A stretch of DNA of 64,000 bases from Sebastes aleutianus (Eukaryota > Chordata > Actinopteri > Perciformes > Sebastidae): the NCBI GenBank assembly GCA_916700875.1, contig CAKAKS010000060.1, positions 28,862,189 through 28,926,188 of the forward strand. Direction: 5' to 3'. The position numbers were made by a program, and so were the translations under genes. Below the pieces are notes generated by a model, which saw only the letters and a program-made list of their open reading frames with translations, was not told the origin of the DNA and did not search any database. Shown piece by piece: positions 1-13,900 of this stretch. Within the stretch, counting starts at the first letter, position 1. The number at the start of each line of letters is the position of its first letter.

Positions 1-2795
1 GGCAAGAGAGAGAGGGATGATGCGGTTTTAAAAAATGCATCACCATTAAATCAAAGAGTAACCTTGAATGAGTTCAGGCCGGTGCCAGCTCGGTGACACG
101 CTCTGCCCTCAGCGCTCGGTGCCACGGAGCATGCCAAACAGCGGGGAGAGAGAGAGCTGCAACGCTCTGATACAGGTTAGGCCGGTAGTACTGGGTAGCG
201 GTCCAGCGCCTCGCTGACCAAGGGCACTCACATTGACATTTTGTCCAAGTTAGAGCTCAACATGTTATAGACAAGCGTACGTAGCGTAAGGGACGGGGAT
301 GTCCTTGCAAACCGCTTCAGAAAAGTTGACAAAAAAATCCTTGTTAATCACCTGGACTACGTGCTAATCAAAAAATGTGTGCACAGATGGTGCAGAGTCG
401 GAAACCACTGGTTCAACATATGTGACCCTGCTACCTGATGTTTGACTAAAACCTGCTCTGACCTTTTCTCTTTGTCTCCCTCGTATCTTTGCTTATATGT
501 CCAGAAAAAAAAATGGAAAGGGTTAGGGTAAAGAAATGCTTTCATAATGAGAAAATACCTAATGTGAATATGAGATTACTTTTATTATTCTTGTTTGCTG
601 CAAGACAAACTCCCCAAGCTATTACATGGGTTTTAGCAGAGCAGACAAAGCATTAGAGTGTAGCCTAGAGGAGGAAATATTAAACCCCACTGGTCCTTCA
701 GCTACAACAGCTGAACTTTACATATTACTTGCTCATGCAGATTACTAAATCAAGGAACTGCATTTATTTACGCTTTTTAATAAAGCACTAAAGCCTCGGA
801 GGAAATTCTTTATTGAGACGCCTGGTTGAAAGTCTGTGCAGCTGCTGAGTCCCGCCAAAGTACCCATATTTTCAGTAAATAATGTCTTCTGGGCCGTTAT
901 GGTATACATAAAACAGTTACCGGTGCATGAAGACGGACTGAAGCAGTGTGCATACATTTCGAAATAAAACCGCCTTGCAAGAAAGAAACATCATTTTAGA
1001 TTAGATATCTGGGCAGAAACTATCTGCGGTATATAACTTATTTTTAAATCTAACTTCCTCCACTTCTCCCACATTCATTGAGACATGTCATCCATCTATC
1101 TCGGCCTCCGGCTGCAGTAGTTCCTCGACCATGAGTGGCTGCTGCAGCGGGGCTGTATTTCAGCATGTTGAAGTGCATGGAGAATTCCCATGAAGGGTAA
1201 GGGATTATGGATTTTGGCCTCTAAGCTGCCTGGATGCCCAGTGAGGATGTCTCTGAGCGTAGTAATCTTCAAACACCACGCAGAGTGATGAGTGGGCACT
1301 GAGGAGTTCTACTCAGGATCTAAATGTGTTCCAGCAAGTTACTGGTGAGAGAGAGAGATAGATAGAAAGAGAGAGAGAGGAAGAGAGAAAACGCCATTTG
1401 GTGCAGAAACGGAAAGGATCGACTCAGTGGCTCCTTCAGGCAAGAGACACTTTTGATCCTGTGACCCGTTTTAAGCTATAGTCTGTGTCGAAAACTCGCG
1501 CCGAGCAAGGGATCACATTGGAGTGGTGCGAATGTAAATGTCATGGTTCCCCATCACCACACATAACTGCAGATGGAAAAAGTCAATTGAGCAATTTTTG
1601 GGGTCAGGTCGGGCACTCTCAGGGGGGATGCAAACCTTCATAATGAGGGCACGCTCAAAGTCTGGTTTAGACTGTGTCCCAGAAAAATGGGACTCGATGT
1701 GTTGTGGCCATTCTGGCATTAGCTGGTGTACAGTTGATAACAGTGAAGTGGCTCTTGAATACAAAGAAAAATCTCTCGAATGAAGCACAGCGCTGGAGTC
1801 GAAGTAAGGAAATGTCAGAGAAAATCAATAGTGGCGCACGTCCCTGATCAATATCAGAAAGGAATTTCTCTGACTCTGTCCTGATTGAATTAAACCCCCA
1901 ACAGCATCACTTAATTTAAGGCCCTGATTGTTTTCCTGTCTTATTTAACTGAACTCAAATTGCTTTGATACCATCTAGGATGTGAAGATAAGGTGGATAA
2001 GTGCAGGAGGAGGATCAGATGGGGTGAAGGACACCAGTCTTTATGGAGATTATATCCTCTCCTTAGGAGACGTGCCCATCTATCTGCTCGTATCACAAGC
2101 CTTGAGATGCTGTCAGAGGTCAGGGTTTGGAAGGGCGCGGAGGCACGCCGGAGAACTCCTTTAGGAAACAAGACGCTATTACGATACTAAAGATGCAAAA
2201 TAACCTAATAAACACAACATGCTTGTTTCCATATTGCATAGAGGGTAAAAACGAGCTGTATTGTGCAGAAAGTGACCTCAGGGTGTTCAAGGATCAAAGG
2301 GTTCAACGTTCCTTTGGTGATAATCAAATTAGGTCTGCAAAGCTCTGCATAAAACACACTTTCCAAATATAAATGTACTGTTTGAACATACTTCAGTGTG
2401 CTGATCAGTAAAATTGTCTGTATGCTGCTCACACACTCCTCGTGACTGTGCAGCACAAATACTGTCCAAGGCGACAAACAGGTACATCAATTTGGAGCAT
2501 GACAAGAAATTCCCTTTAGGTGACAACAAAATGTACATGCTATTAGATCAGCTGCAGTATAGTGTGATGAAATAAATTGAAGCCAACAGATGAAAGCTCG
2601 GGGGCCCCAAACAGGAGAGAGGAGACTATTAAAGGTACACTGCCCCTTCTTTTTTTATGTTATACTGCCATCCTTTGGACGAATACAGAACTGAACACTG
2701 GTAGATGCTTCATGTGCAGAGTGATGGTGGTCTGCACAAGACTGCAGAGAGAACGCAGCCCGTTAACACTATTTAATCTAATGTAGAGTAGGGCT
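1..2795. other. Intergenic left flank, no gene recognised
   Basis: Only short frames are present (the longest are 91 and 81 aa, on opposite strands over 1,513-1,788, and shadow each other). None resembles a known protein or has splice support. 1,100-1,310 is somewhat GC-richer, without a recognisable element. Confidence 0.6.
1340..1387. repeat. GA-rich simple repeat
   Basis: GAGAGAGAGATAGATAGAAA, then GAGAGAGAGAGGAAGAGAG. Confidence 0.85.
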
Positions 2796-2935
2796 GCAAC
2801 TAACGATTCTTTTACACTATCAATTAATCTGTCAATTACTTTTTGATCAATTGGTTAATCATTTAGTCCATAAAACATTAAATAATAGCAATAAAACGCT
2901 GGTCACAACAACAAAGTCCTAGGTCAGTGGTTCTC
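2796..2935. mobile_element. 'GGGCTGCAAC' MITE, left end
   Basis: AGGGCTGCAACTAACGATTC, then TTTGATCAATTGGTTAATC and GTCCATAAAACATTA. The copy breaks off where another repeat (GGTTCTCCCTTAGAGGGGC, 2,928-2,990) begins. Confidence 0.65.
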
Positions 2936-2989
2936 CCTTAGAGGGGCACCAAAGATCACCGGGGGTGTGCCAGGATTTGTCTGCTCTGA

Positions 2990-4560
2990 GGTTGTCTAAT
3001 TTAGATTTGCTCATGTAACACACTTACTAGATAATTTATACAAAACTACTAACAAATATTTTGCTTCAATCCACATTTGTTGGCGTTTAGCCTTTCAAAA
3101 ACAACATCTTCACTGCAGTCAAAAACCTATTTGCTCCTATTAGAACCTACTAAGTCCGCATCTGTATTAACAGGGTGGTCTAGCAGCAATCTAACAACAA
3201 CATAAATTACATTTATATAACCACAATAACAAAAGATATGGCTCTAATGCTATCATAGTAAATTAATTAAGTTGTTACAAAAAAAAGGATCATATTATGT
3301 ATCTGCATTCGCTTGGCAAATCCATCAAGACATCATCACGTCACGTCACATTTATGTTGACAAAGTATATAGTGTACATAAAAGTACTGTGCTTAAACAC
3401 AGTTTTGAGGTGTTGATATTGTACTTTTTAACATTAATATATGTATCTCACAGCTGTAGCTACTTTGCGGATCGAGATTTTTAAAACTAAACATACAACC
3501 AACTTAGAGAATATAACGCAACGGCCTAACAGCATGTAAATTTGTTCAAATCAGGGCCATCTCAATCAGCTACAACATTAAAATCCTTGCTTACACGTTA
3601 AAACATAAATATATATTCCAATAACATAATAATACATCATAAGTATTTTTTACTTTTTAGAACATTTTTACTGAAAGGATCTGAATACTTCTTCTGCCAG
3701 TAGGCAAAAAGGGAAACAACTCGTGGTAAAGGACTTAAACAACAACAAATAATGCTACGAATGTGGATCATATTGATTTGAATGCCAATAAGCATCTTGT
3801 GCAGCTATAAAAGAGGTCTGACAATCTGCACTTTGAAATGAGTTTTCAAAGTCACATGATGGTGAAATCATGTGTTTCTAGATGGCAGGGCTGTCGGTCT
3901 GAAGCGCTAAAGAATTATATAAAGTGTCAAGAGGAACACCATACATCATGCAACAGACAGAGTGCCTCAACAAAGAGGAACAGCTGCAATACATCGAAAC
4001 TACGTGGAATATAGTCTGCTTCAAAGGCACAACCATTGATCCAAATTTAAACAAAAAAGACAACAAAATACAATACACGGTCTGACTCTAAACAATAACT
4101 ATGTTATTAATGTTTTCTGATGCGGTTTGTTTACACCAATACCCTTACAGGAGTAAAACATTATAATCTGCTATTAAGGACAAAAACAATGTTTTGTGGT
4201 TTTAAGACCTAAAATACTTTAGGATCTGCATGTTTAGTCTCGTGTGTGATCTGTACTTGAAACGGGATTTATTCAGTCTTAGCCACTTGGGGGTGACGCA
4301 GCAACCTGTGAACACAACACTGACATATTATCGCCTTATATATAAGTTGATCTGATGAACGTGTCAGTAAAAACGGTTGCCTATTTACACATGCAGCACA
4401 CACCGAGAAATAATAACATTAAAAAAAAAAAAACTCTTACTGGGTCTTTAATTTTGAATTTTGTTAATATTTTAACTGTCTGATTGTATTTGCATCATTG
4501 CAGTCTTGAAATGTTTTAATCATGGTTGTGCCATGTAAACACGTTTTTGAAAAGTGATGT
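2990..4560. other. AT-rich intergenic DNA
   Basis: No gene seen. 3,645-3,705 (AGGATCTGAATACTTCTTCT) is a short piece of the MITE family found at 5.7-6.86 kb. A poly-A run is at 4,420-4,433. Confidence 0.55.
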
Positions 4561-4640
4561 ATAAATAAAGAATTTATTTAATTATGAATGTATTTATTTA
4601 TTATTGGTATTCTAGTTATTATTATTGTTATTATTATTAT

Positions 4641-4673
<33 letters not shown>

Positions 4674-4853
4674 AATCATTATTATTAATGTCTATTTTCA
4701 TTGTTGTTGTATAAATGTATGTATGTATAAATAAAGATTATTAATTTTATTATTAATGTACTTATTTATTATTGGTATTCTAGTTATTATTATTAGTAAT
4801 AGTAGTAGTAGTAGTAGTAGAATCATTATTATTAATGTCTATTTTCATTGTTG
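4561..4853. repeat. Tandem duplication with (TAG)n microsatellites
   Basis: Two units (from about 4,563 and 4,729) share TATTTATTATTGGTATTCTA, an (ATT)n-(TAG)n run and GAATCATTATTATTAATGTC. The TAG runs differ in length (4,641-4,672 and 4,799-4,819). Confidence 0.9.
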
Positions 4854-4949
4854 TCCTTTAGTCTATAATCATAAAAGCAGTTTGCACAATAGCACACAAA
4901 CAGTCCACTAATGCACGAGGCAATTAATGCTCATATACAGTAACATCTG

Positions 4950-5160
4950 TTTGCACGAGACAAACATCTGAACGTGATGCGCACCCAGAATGACGTCAGC
5001 TGTGTTGCGTGCAGCAGTGAATGAGCAGCTGTATGTGTACTCTCACACACACACATACAGTAAAGCGGCAGGCCTACAGCCGGAGCTGCAGACCGAGCAA
5101 CGATGGGAGGAATATAAGGAGCTTTTATTTTTTATTTATACATGTTATCAGGTAGGTGTG
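4950..5160 (+). promoter_or_regulatory. Candidate ICA1 promoter / 5'-UTR exon with perfect CRE
   Basis: A palindromic CRE (TGACGTCA) lies at 4991-4998 in a locally GC-richer stretch, followed by GC-rich DNA and a good splice-donor-like CAG|GTAGGTG at about 5,150. The 7,947 acceptor of the first coding exon shows that ICA1 has at least one upstream non-coding exon. This is the best candidate upstream, but no transcript evidence is available. Confidence 0.4.
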
Positions 5161-5817
5161 CAACAGACTGAGCTTTTATTCTGATATTTGCGCATTTTAT
5201 ATGGTGTGATGTTCAGCAGGGCGATGCTTTGGTTGGTTTCCGCACAGTGAGTCAGGCGGTGTATTTGTTCTGGTGCGGTGCGGATGTATATTGTACTACA
5301 TATATACAGTATGTCTATAATGCGCTGGTTAAGCCACATTATTAGTGCATATGCATCACAATGCATGTCTTCTTTGTTATTAAAGGGGTCGCGTTTATTG
5401 CATCGTTCATTAAAATGAGTCGTGACGAGCTGCAGATGTAAAATGATTATTTATTCATGATGACCTAATTGATCTGATGGACAGCAGCTGATGCGCTTCT
5501 GGGAAACATGTATGTGGTGTTTGTGTTAAATCTTCCCTCTAAAAGCAAAAAAAACTACTGTGGTGGTGAAATGTTCTGTGGTTAATGATTGAGAGCAGCT
5601 GGGATGGATTTGTTAGAATAAGACACACCTTATTATGACTTATTACATAAACAGAGGTCAGTTATTATCAAACCTTAATGTCAGTCAGTTAGTTTGAGTC
5701 ACCTCTTGCTAAACTACATTTACTCAATAACTGTACTTGAATACAACTTTGTACTTTCCCTTTTAATCTCCTTTGTACTCTTTACTCCACTACATTTATT
5801 TGACAACATTAGATACT

Positions 5818-6129
5818 AGAGCTGCATCAATTAGTCAACTAATCAATTAGTTAATGGACAGGAAACTATTTTAATTCGATTAATCGTTAAAGTCATTTCA
5901 CATGCAAAAGTGGCAGAAAATGCTGCATCACAAACATGGAGATCTCCTGCCTCTCTGTTTTTAGATCATATTTAACTTAATATCTTTGGGGTTTTTGACA
6001 ACAAAATAATTAATAATGAGAAACATTTTTCACTCTTTTTCTGTCATTTTATAGACCGAATAATTAATCGATTAATCAAGAAGAAAAAAATCGATAGATT
6101 AATTGAAAAATAACCATTAGTTGCAGACC
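5818..6129. mobile_element. Palindromic 'GGGCTGCAAC' MITE
   Basis: The ends are AGAGCTGCATCAATTAGTC and, inverted, CCATTAGTTGCAGACCT. The inside is rich in TTAATCGATTAAT motifs and has the conserved ATTTTATAGACCGAATAATT block. Inserted within the larger MITE. Confidence 0.7.
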
Positions 6130-6192
6130 TATTAATTATTAGTTACTTCACAGATTTAGATTATTAATACAAAATATAAATCAACTTATACA

Positions 6193-6575
6193 TTAAAGGG
6201 ACTGTTTGTAAGAATCAGAATGTCTTGTTAACAGCGACACCTGTGGCCGTTAACTTAACTAAAGTCAGTGTCCTGTTGCTCGCGCTTGTGCTCGCTCTAC
6301 ATAGACATGAACGAGCATCGCTCAAAACAGTGAGGCGACACACGTCAGCTAAAAGCACAATATCACTCTATATTTCACCTGCTTGGCAGTAATGTTAGCT
6401 GACCAGACGAAGGTCTCACGGGACGGGCTTCACTAGATATAACTTTGCGGTTTTGGTGCTTCCGTGTAGTTTGTGTTGGAGTCTGAGTCTGAACAGCGTA
6501 GTCACACGCGAGCGTGCACGGGACACCGACCCGCAATGATTTATATGTGTTAGAAGTTACAAACAGTCCCTTTAA
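6193..6575. mobile_element. MITE with perfect 19-bp terminal inverted repeats
   Basis: TTAAAGGGACTGTTTGTAA at 6,194 is answered exactly by TTACAAACAGTCCCTTTAA at 6,557-6,575. The inside is GC-richer with no transposase. The element is intact end to end. Confidence 0.85.
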
Positions 6576-6857
6576 CACATCCAGACTTATTAAAGTAGTT
6601 GAACTTAGCTCCACCTTAACTAGCTGCGACATTAAAGTGATGAACACATTAATGCATCAATAATTGCAATCAATAAATATAATATATATGATTCTGAAAT
6701 GGGACATTCTGCACATTGAGTTTGTTTACTTTTGGTACTTTGAGTACATTTTGATGCCGTTGAGTAAGAGTTTGAATGCAGGACTTGTATATTTAGACTG
6801 TAGTATTGCTACTTTTACTGAGGTAAATGATCTGAATACTTCTTCCACCACTGAAGG

Positions 6858-7946
6858 AGTTAAATACATCTGGGTCGTCTTTCACTAAAACGTTACAGCG
6901 GTGCAGGCATCAGTAGGTGTTTTACAGAATCGTTGTCCAAATGAATGACTCCAAACAAGTTGTGAAAAAGTTATCAAAAGTTAAGAGTTTTGTCTGATGT
7001 AACAATGATTACTACAATAAACTTTAATTGTATAGCAGATAAAAAAAAAACACATAAAATTCTAAATAAACATAAGGGAGGTCACTAATATTGGTGGAAG
7101 GCCCCTCTAGGCTTTGGAAATAATTAGCAGTCGGAGCAGATGAAATAGGATCTTGTTTTTTTGTTCCGGCAGGCAGCTGAGATTTGAATGAGCTTTAAAC
7201 AGGATAGAGATTTTTCAACAGATGGGACACAGCTTGTTGCAATTAAAATCAGTTTGCTTATTTTATATGTGCTTTATATTATACTATATATTATACTATG
7301 TTTCATAGTGTGATGTATCAATATCAACAAAATACTCTTATTAATGTTGTAATATTGATTAGCTCTAATCTCAGGCCATTTTCTCTTTAGAGTTTGGTAC
7401 ATTTTGTGCCATAGATGCTGTCGAATTTAGGTGATCTGAGGTTTGCTTCCAGTGAAGTCATGAGAGTCTCCTGAACTGGTAACTTATACTCAAAAAGTTG
7501 TATGTCGTTTCAAAACCATAAAACTAAAAGACAAAACTAGTGAGAACAACTTTGAATCAAACCTCACTGATGCAAGAAGCAGCGGGGAAAGTACTCAAGC
7601 TTTAACTTCACCAAACAAGTCAGCATTATTTGACCGCTAAATGGGATCTAGTTAAAATGATAACTAAGAAATTCTTAATTAATAGGCAAAATAAGTGTAA
7701 ATATTTGCAATGCAACAAGTCACAAAGTTTGAATGAAACCACTGATTTCACCAAGTGCATATTTCTGTAATGTACATTTGTACACAGCTGTAATTTATAA
7801 AACTATAAGCTGCTGACTTTTGTTTGCTAAAAATGGGAAAATGTCAAAAAAGTAGTGTTATAACACTAGTCCCCAGGCACCGCTACATATTTCTCACTAC
7901 ATCTGTTATCCAGCATGTATTTTAAATTGCTCTGCTTTCTCCACAG
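6858..7946 (+). other. Region before the first ICA1 coding exon
   Basis: AT-rich DNA, probably ICA1 5' intron. No repeat or exon is recognised except the polypyrimidine tract and AG just before 7,947. Confidence 0.5.
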
Positions 7947-7959
7947 GTAATCTCAAAAA
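7947..7959 (+). other. ica1: ICA1 5' UTR within first coding exon
   Basis: The acceptor TTTCTCCACAG ends at 7946 and the ATG is at 7960, so only 13 nt of UTR lie in this exon. The whole exon is 30 nt. Confidence 0.75.
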
Positions 7960-10900
7960 ATGGAGGGAGGAAATTTGTGAGTATATACGTCTGTGTTTAC
8001 GCTCAGTTTCACACCAATCAATGAGTTTTATACAGGTCGTCCTATAGGAAAGCACCTGTCATTAACACTGGTCCAACCTCTATGTCATTGCAGTGGCTAC
8101 TCCCAAGACTATCTGGACCGCTTCATCCAAAGCCAAGACTCATCCGTGGTGAACAAGTTCCAGCAGAAGTACTGGAAAACCAAACAGACGCTCATCAAGG
8201 TCACCGGGAAGAAAGAGGACGAACATGTGGTGGCGTCAGATGCAGATCTGGACGGCAAGCTGGAGGTGAGGAGGAATATGAAACTTTTAAGTCGTTTTTA
8301 CTGCATGTTAAGTGACTCAGGGAAAACAAAAAGTCAGGCCGCAGTCGCATCCATGGAACATTAACAAACACTGGAGATACTTTCCCTCAGGCAGTGACTA
8401 AAATGGCTTTTTGATTCACACGGTGCCAGTGTTTGCTTGAGGCTTAAAACGTACATTAGGCTGCCTTCTGCAACCCCCATCATAAGCCTCCGTTTCAGGA
8501 GTGAAGTGAATTTAATGGACAAAATCAATACCTCATAAAAGCTGGATAATGCAGCCTTAATTTAGGCCAGGGCCTCGATAAGCATTGCGATAAACTGGAT
8601 ATTTACATACCAGATCAGTGCTCGTGTTTTAAAGCTTTGAAGTGACATTTTAACACTTCTATTTTTACCTGCATCACATAGACAACTGGATATCTGTTAT
8701 TTGTCTTCTTGAAAATAACTCACAACATAGTCAGACAGTGTACTACATAAGGTTATTATACAGTAGTAGTTTTGAATTTTCAATTAGCTTTTTATTTTAT
8801 TCTAGTTTTGACTTTTTGATTGTGTTTTAGTTTAGTTTTAGTTAGTTTCCAGAGTGTGTTTGCTAGTTTTAGTTTGGTTTCAGTTTTTATGCATTAAGTT
8901 TTACACTAGTTTTAGTTTGTTTTTATAATGTCTCAGAAGTATGTAGCTACATGATACAAACTGCATTGTTGGAGAACTGTGTAGGAATGGCAATAATGTT
9001 TAATCTTTGCACTACTTTAGTGTCGGATATGAAGTAATTGCGGCATAACGCCGTCTCCTGGAAGGTCAAATCTGTTCAATTTCTGTGGTTCAATGTCACG
9101 AGAGGAAATTTGGAAATTTACGCTGCGTCATGTTTTCGGTTGTGATATATTATAACTAAAAAACTAAAACTGAAATGAATTTATGTTTATTTTTATTTCA
9201 TTTTAATTAGTTTTTTAACCAGGCAATATTGTTTCAGTTTAGTTTTTCTTAAAGGATATAGTTTTTATTTAGTTTCCGTTAACTTTTTCACTACTTGTTT
9301 TCGTTTTAGTTTACTATAATAACCCTGGTACTACACAACAAAAATGATCAGGAATTTTGTTTTCCTTCTACTCTGCAGGTCTTCCACTCCATCCAGAGAA
9401 CATGCATGGAGCTGCTAAAGGTCATCGAGCAGTACCAGAGGAGGATCTGCTGTAAGTATTTGGTGGAAACAGAAACTCTAAATTAACAAAAAAAAAGTAT
9501 GAACTATCCACAGAGTTGATTTAAATGCAAGTTCTTATTCCAGAAATGTCAGCGCTCCATTAAAAGGTGCAGTGTGTACGATCTGGCAACATCTAGTGAT
9601 GAGGTTGCAACCAACTGAAACTTCTCTGCAAAATGTTCCTTTAAATGCTTCGTTTAAGAGTTGTAGCATGTAAATATATCTCAAGATACATTATTAACTA
9701 TTCACAAAAACATGAATATCCATCCGTTACTACATTCTCAACTATGCAGTTCTTTCGCAAGAAGAGAACGAGCTGGGTCGGTTCCTGCGCTCCCAGGGCT
9801 CCCAGGATAAAACCAGGGCTGGGAAGATCATGCAGGCCACTGGGAAAGCACTCTGCTTCTCCTCCCAACAAAGGTAGGCAACATCCGAAATAACATCAGT
9901 GTGTTTATGACAGATGTACGCCACATCCTTAAGAAATATCCACATAATGCACAGGAAAGTTAGGCAAAACAACCACACATAATGACTGATAATTCTCAAG
10001 TTAAGTTAGGGCTGAACGATTTTGAAAACATATCTAATTGCGATTATTTTGACTGATATTGCAAATGCGATGTGATATTAAAGGGAATAATCATTTTTAC
10101 ATCCATATTCTGATTTTCATATAAAAACATTAAAATGAGTATGGTGTGTTTTTTTGCATGGATCTGTACCAACAAAGACGTTTTCTTAAGTCTGTAGAAT
10201 ATGATGTGTAGGCCAGGACCACAATATTTAATTTAAAATGGTATTTTGACACACAATTCGCCTACGATTTGAAAATTGCAGTAGGTAATATTGCGATTTC
10301 AATCAAATCTTGGTTAATTGTGCAGCCCAAAGTTAAGTGTTACATTATAAAATATTACTATGATACCATACAGTAGAATACTGGCAAATAATCGCAAGCA
10401 AAGGTAAACAAATGTGATTATCGCAGAGAGGATTAGTAGCCTCCATGTGCTAGTGATTTTATTTCTCCAAGTGTTTCTCAAAATTAAGACTAGATATCAC
10501 TACTTATCCTTTGCTATATTTCTTTACTGAGAGGGATAAACAAAAGTCGGTTGAACGGATTCTTCCAGGGGCTTTTTATTGACAGTTTTTTTTGCAAGAC
10601 ACTTTTAAGCTTCTGCCCTACCGGGGCCGGAAGAGCATTTTCCTTTGTGACTTCAAACTACTCTTCAGACTGTATTATGCACTATAAAAGGTCAAAAGGG
10701 GTTTTAATGCCAAGATTGATTATGCCAGTCTAGTAATGTCCAAAACTAATGTGGTAATGATAATGTCAAACTTAATTTAACACTACATCCTATACAGATT
10801 GGCTCTGAGGAACCCTCTGTGCCGTTTGTACCAGGAGGTCGAAACGTTTCGCTATCGAGCGATCTCGGACACGTGGCTGACGGTGAACCGAATGGAGCAG

Positions 10901-13900
10901 TCCAGGACTGAGTACCGCGGAGCGCTGCTTTGGATGAAGGACGTATCTCAGGAGCTGGATCCAGATACTCACAAACAGATGGAGAAATTTCGCAAGGTTC
11001 GTCACACAGTACAGGAGTCAGAATCACAGACAAAATTGGCCTTTTCACTGCAGACATTTTGAAACAGAGAGCACATGTGTAACTAATAACACAAGTGTAG
11101 TTTTACCTTTTCCAGTGCTCTGAAAAGGTTATTATTTGCACCAGTTCTTTCCCTGTCTTCTGTGAAAAATGTCATTGGTACACTGGTAATAACAAGGCAC
11201 TATATTTGTACACAATATATGATATTAGTTCGCCAATTAATCATGCTTTTGTTAAATGAATGGCTATTGCTCAGCGTGCAATCTACGGTCAATATCGAGT
11301 GTTTTTTTTGCAGGCCAGAGCGACATAAAGGAAATAATGTAAGAAACCTGCCAACACAGTGTGTGGAAGAAATGTAAAATATTATGACTGCTCCAATAAT
11401 CTATCTGCTGTAGGGCTTCAACTTTTTTTTTTATCATTAATTAATCTGTCAATTATCTTTTCAATTATATGTTCGGTCTAAAAAATGTCAGGAAAATGTC
11501 CATCACAAGCTCCCAGAGCCCGAAAGAGACGTCTTCATATGTCTTCCTTCATACCCAAAGATATTCAGTTATTATATATATATATATTCAAAATATAATC
11601 AACTAACAGTAACTGACTAATCGTTTCGGTCCTAATTTGCTGCAATACACACAAGCGACCCAAAGCAGGAATAGACGGTTTCAAAATAACGCCACTAGAG
11701 GGCAGAACGCACCATCAAATGTTGGTCCATTGATTCAAACTATATTGTGCAAATCTTCTATTCTGCTTACACTATTACAAATGTGAACTTCAGTGTTTGT
11801 GTTTTCACCGTTCAAACCTGTGTGATACATAATACTGGGTGCTTATCTTCAGTTGGGAACCTTTTCTTATCCATTATATCTATGTATATTTCAGGTTCAG
11901 GCCCAGGTGCGCACTACCAAAACAAGCTTTGACAAACTGAAGAATGATGTCTGCCAGAAGGTTGACCTACTGGGAGCAAGTCGCTGCAACCTCCTCTCTC
12001 ACGTTTTAACCACATACCAGGTATAACACAAATCCCACTCCTTTGCATACACTTCATTGATATTAAATGGGGTGTTTTCAATAGCTCTACCACATGTGGT
12101 TAAGCCAGGAAGGAAGACAAACATGAAGGGAACAAAGAGATTCAACTGTCGGACCACGCGAGGAAACAAAGGAACTGATGTGAATGTCTTTAACCTTGAC
12201 AGGCTGAATATGTGGCCTCCGCTTGTTCCTCTGTTTCAGACAACACTTTTGCACTTCTGGGAGAAGACGTCCCACACTATGGCGGCCATTCATGAGAGCT
12301 TCAAGGGCTGTCAGCATTATGAGTTCTCCGCACTTAAGGTCAGAGAGCCTCTTGACCTGTACAGATGACATCTAAATGTGTACACGGCCAAAGTAATTCA
12401 TACATCTCGAGAATCAGCCAATAACTATAATCAGTGACTTGGGTTTTTCTTTCAGACCTTACAAGGCCCCATGGACAAGCTGGCTAAGAAAAAGGGGAAG
12501 AAGAAAATTAAAGCGGCGGCCGAAGATGGAAAGAAAGCCGAGACCACGGACGACCAGTGAGTTATCTCATCTTGATCTTTCCTCATGCAGGTAGACCAAA
12601 CACGTGCATGCCAACAGTGAAAACGGTGAATGTTTATAAACACTAAACCAGTCTGAACTGGATATAAACAGTATTTCTACACACCTGCTGCTTTATGTAC
12701 AGTTGGCGTAAAATAATAAACTGATCTTCTGATTGTCATATTTACAGACTCATCTCACTAGTAAATGAAAGCACCAGCGAGAAGACCAGAGAAGGTAAAA
12801 GACAACGATATGTTATTACAGTATTATACACTCACCGGCCACTTTATTAGGCACACCTTGCTAGTACCAGGTGGTCTTCTGCTGCTGTAGCCCATCTGCT
12901 TCAAGGTTGGACGTGTTGTGCGTTCAGAGATGGTATTCTGCATACCTTGGTTGTAACGAGTGGTTATTTGAGTTACTGTTGCCTTTCTATCATCTCGAAC
13001 CACTCTGCCCATTCTCCTCTGACCTCTGACATCAACAAGGCATTTCCGTCCACACAACTACCACTCACTGGATATTTTCTCTTGTTCGGACCATTCTCTG
13101 TAAACCCTAGAGATGGTTGTGCGTGAAAATCCCAGTAGATCAGCAGTTTTTGAAATACTCAGACCAGCCCGTCTGGCACCAACAACCATGCCACGTTCAA
13201 AGTCACTTAAATCCCCTTTCTTCCCCATTCTGATGCTCGGTTTGAACTTCAGCAAGTCGTCTTCACCACGTCTAGATGCCTAAATGCATTGAGTTGCTGC
13301 CATGTGATTGACTGATTAGCTATTTGTGTTAACAAGCAATTGAACAGGTGTGCCTAATAAAGTGGCCGGTGAGTGTAGTTTCCAATTTATTTTCTACCAA
13401 TCAACTAATCGTTTCAGCTTTTAATTTAGAAATATCAAGGATTCCTTTTACACCTATACCTCCCATTTACAAAAGCTAAGCAATGCAGAATAACCTCAGA
13501 ACGCTTTAATAACAATGTGAACAGATTTGGGGAAAATATAAAATGAGACGCCAAATGACGGGGATATCATCGGTAACATTACCGTATTGTTAGGATATAA
13601 TCATGCATTAATGTTTTAAGTCCTCTGATCACTCTGTCTGGTCATTCTAGGGAGTGAATATCCTCTCCCTGCCTATCCAGAGTTAGAGGGAGAGGAGAAG
13701 GACAGCATGGCCTTACTGAACGAGATCCTGGGCACTATGTCTGTGGACGACGGCGACTTCTCTCGAGAGTGGATGGAAGTGTTTGGAGACACCGAGGAGG
13801 GAACGAGCGCGGCGTCAGGTAGACCGGCGGACGCCCAGCAAGAGGAAAACTCCTTCTTTCTACCATCTCAGCTGTTTGACCAGAGCTTGAATAATCCGCA

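Larger units (their letters stand above)
5710..6857. mobile_element. MITE of the 'ACTTCTTCCACCACTG' family, split by two inserted MITEs
   Basis: The left part (TACTCCACTACATTTATTTG, 5,772-5,805) and the right part (GATCTGAATACTTCTTCCAC, to 6,857) are the two ends of one dispersed fish element. The middle is occupied by the elements at 5,818-6,129 and 6,193-6,575. Confidence 0.6.

Noticed and set aside
7993..8364. 123-aa frame beginning upstream of ICA1 exon 2
   Set aside because: It reads through the 8,094 acceptor and the 8,266 donor. Only 8094-8265 is real coding sequence.
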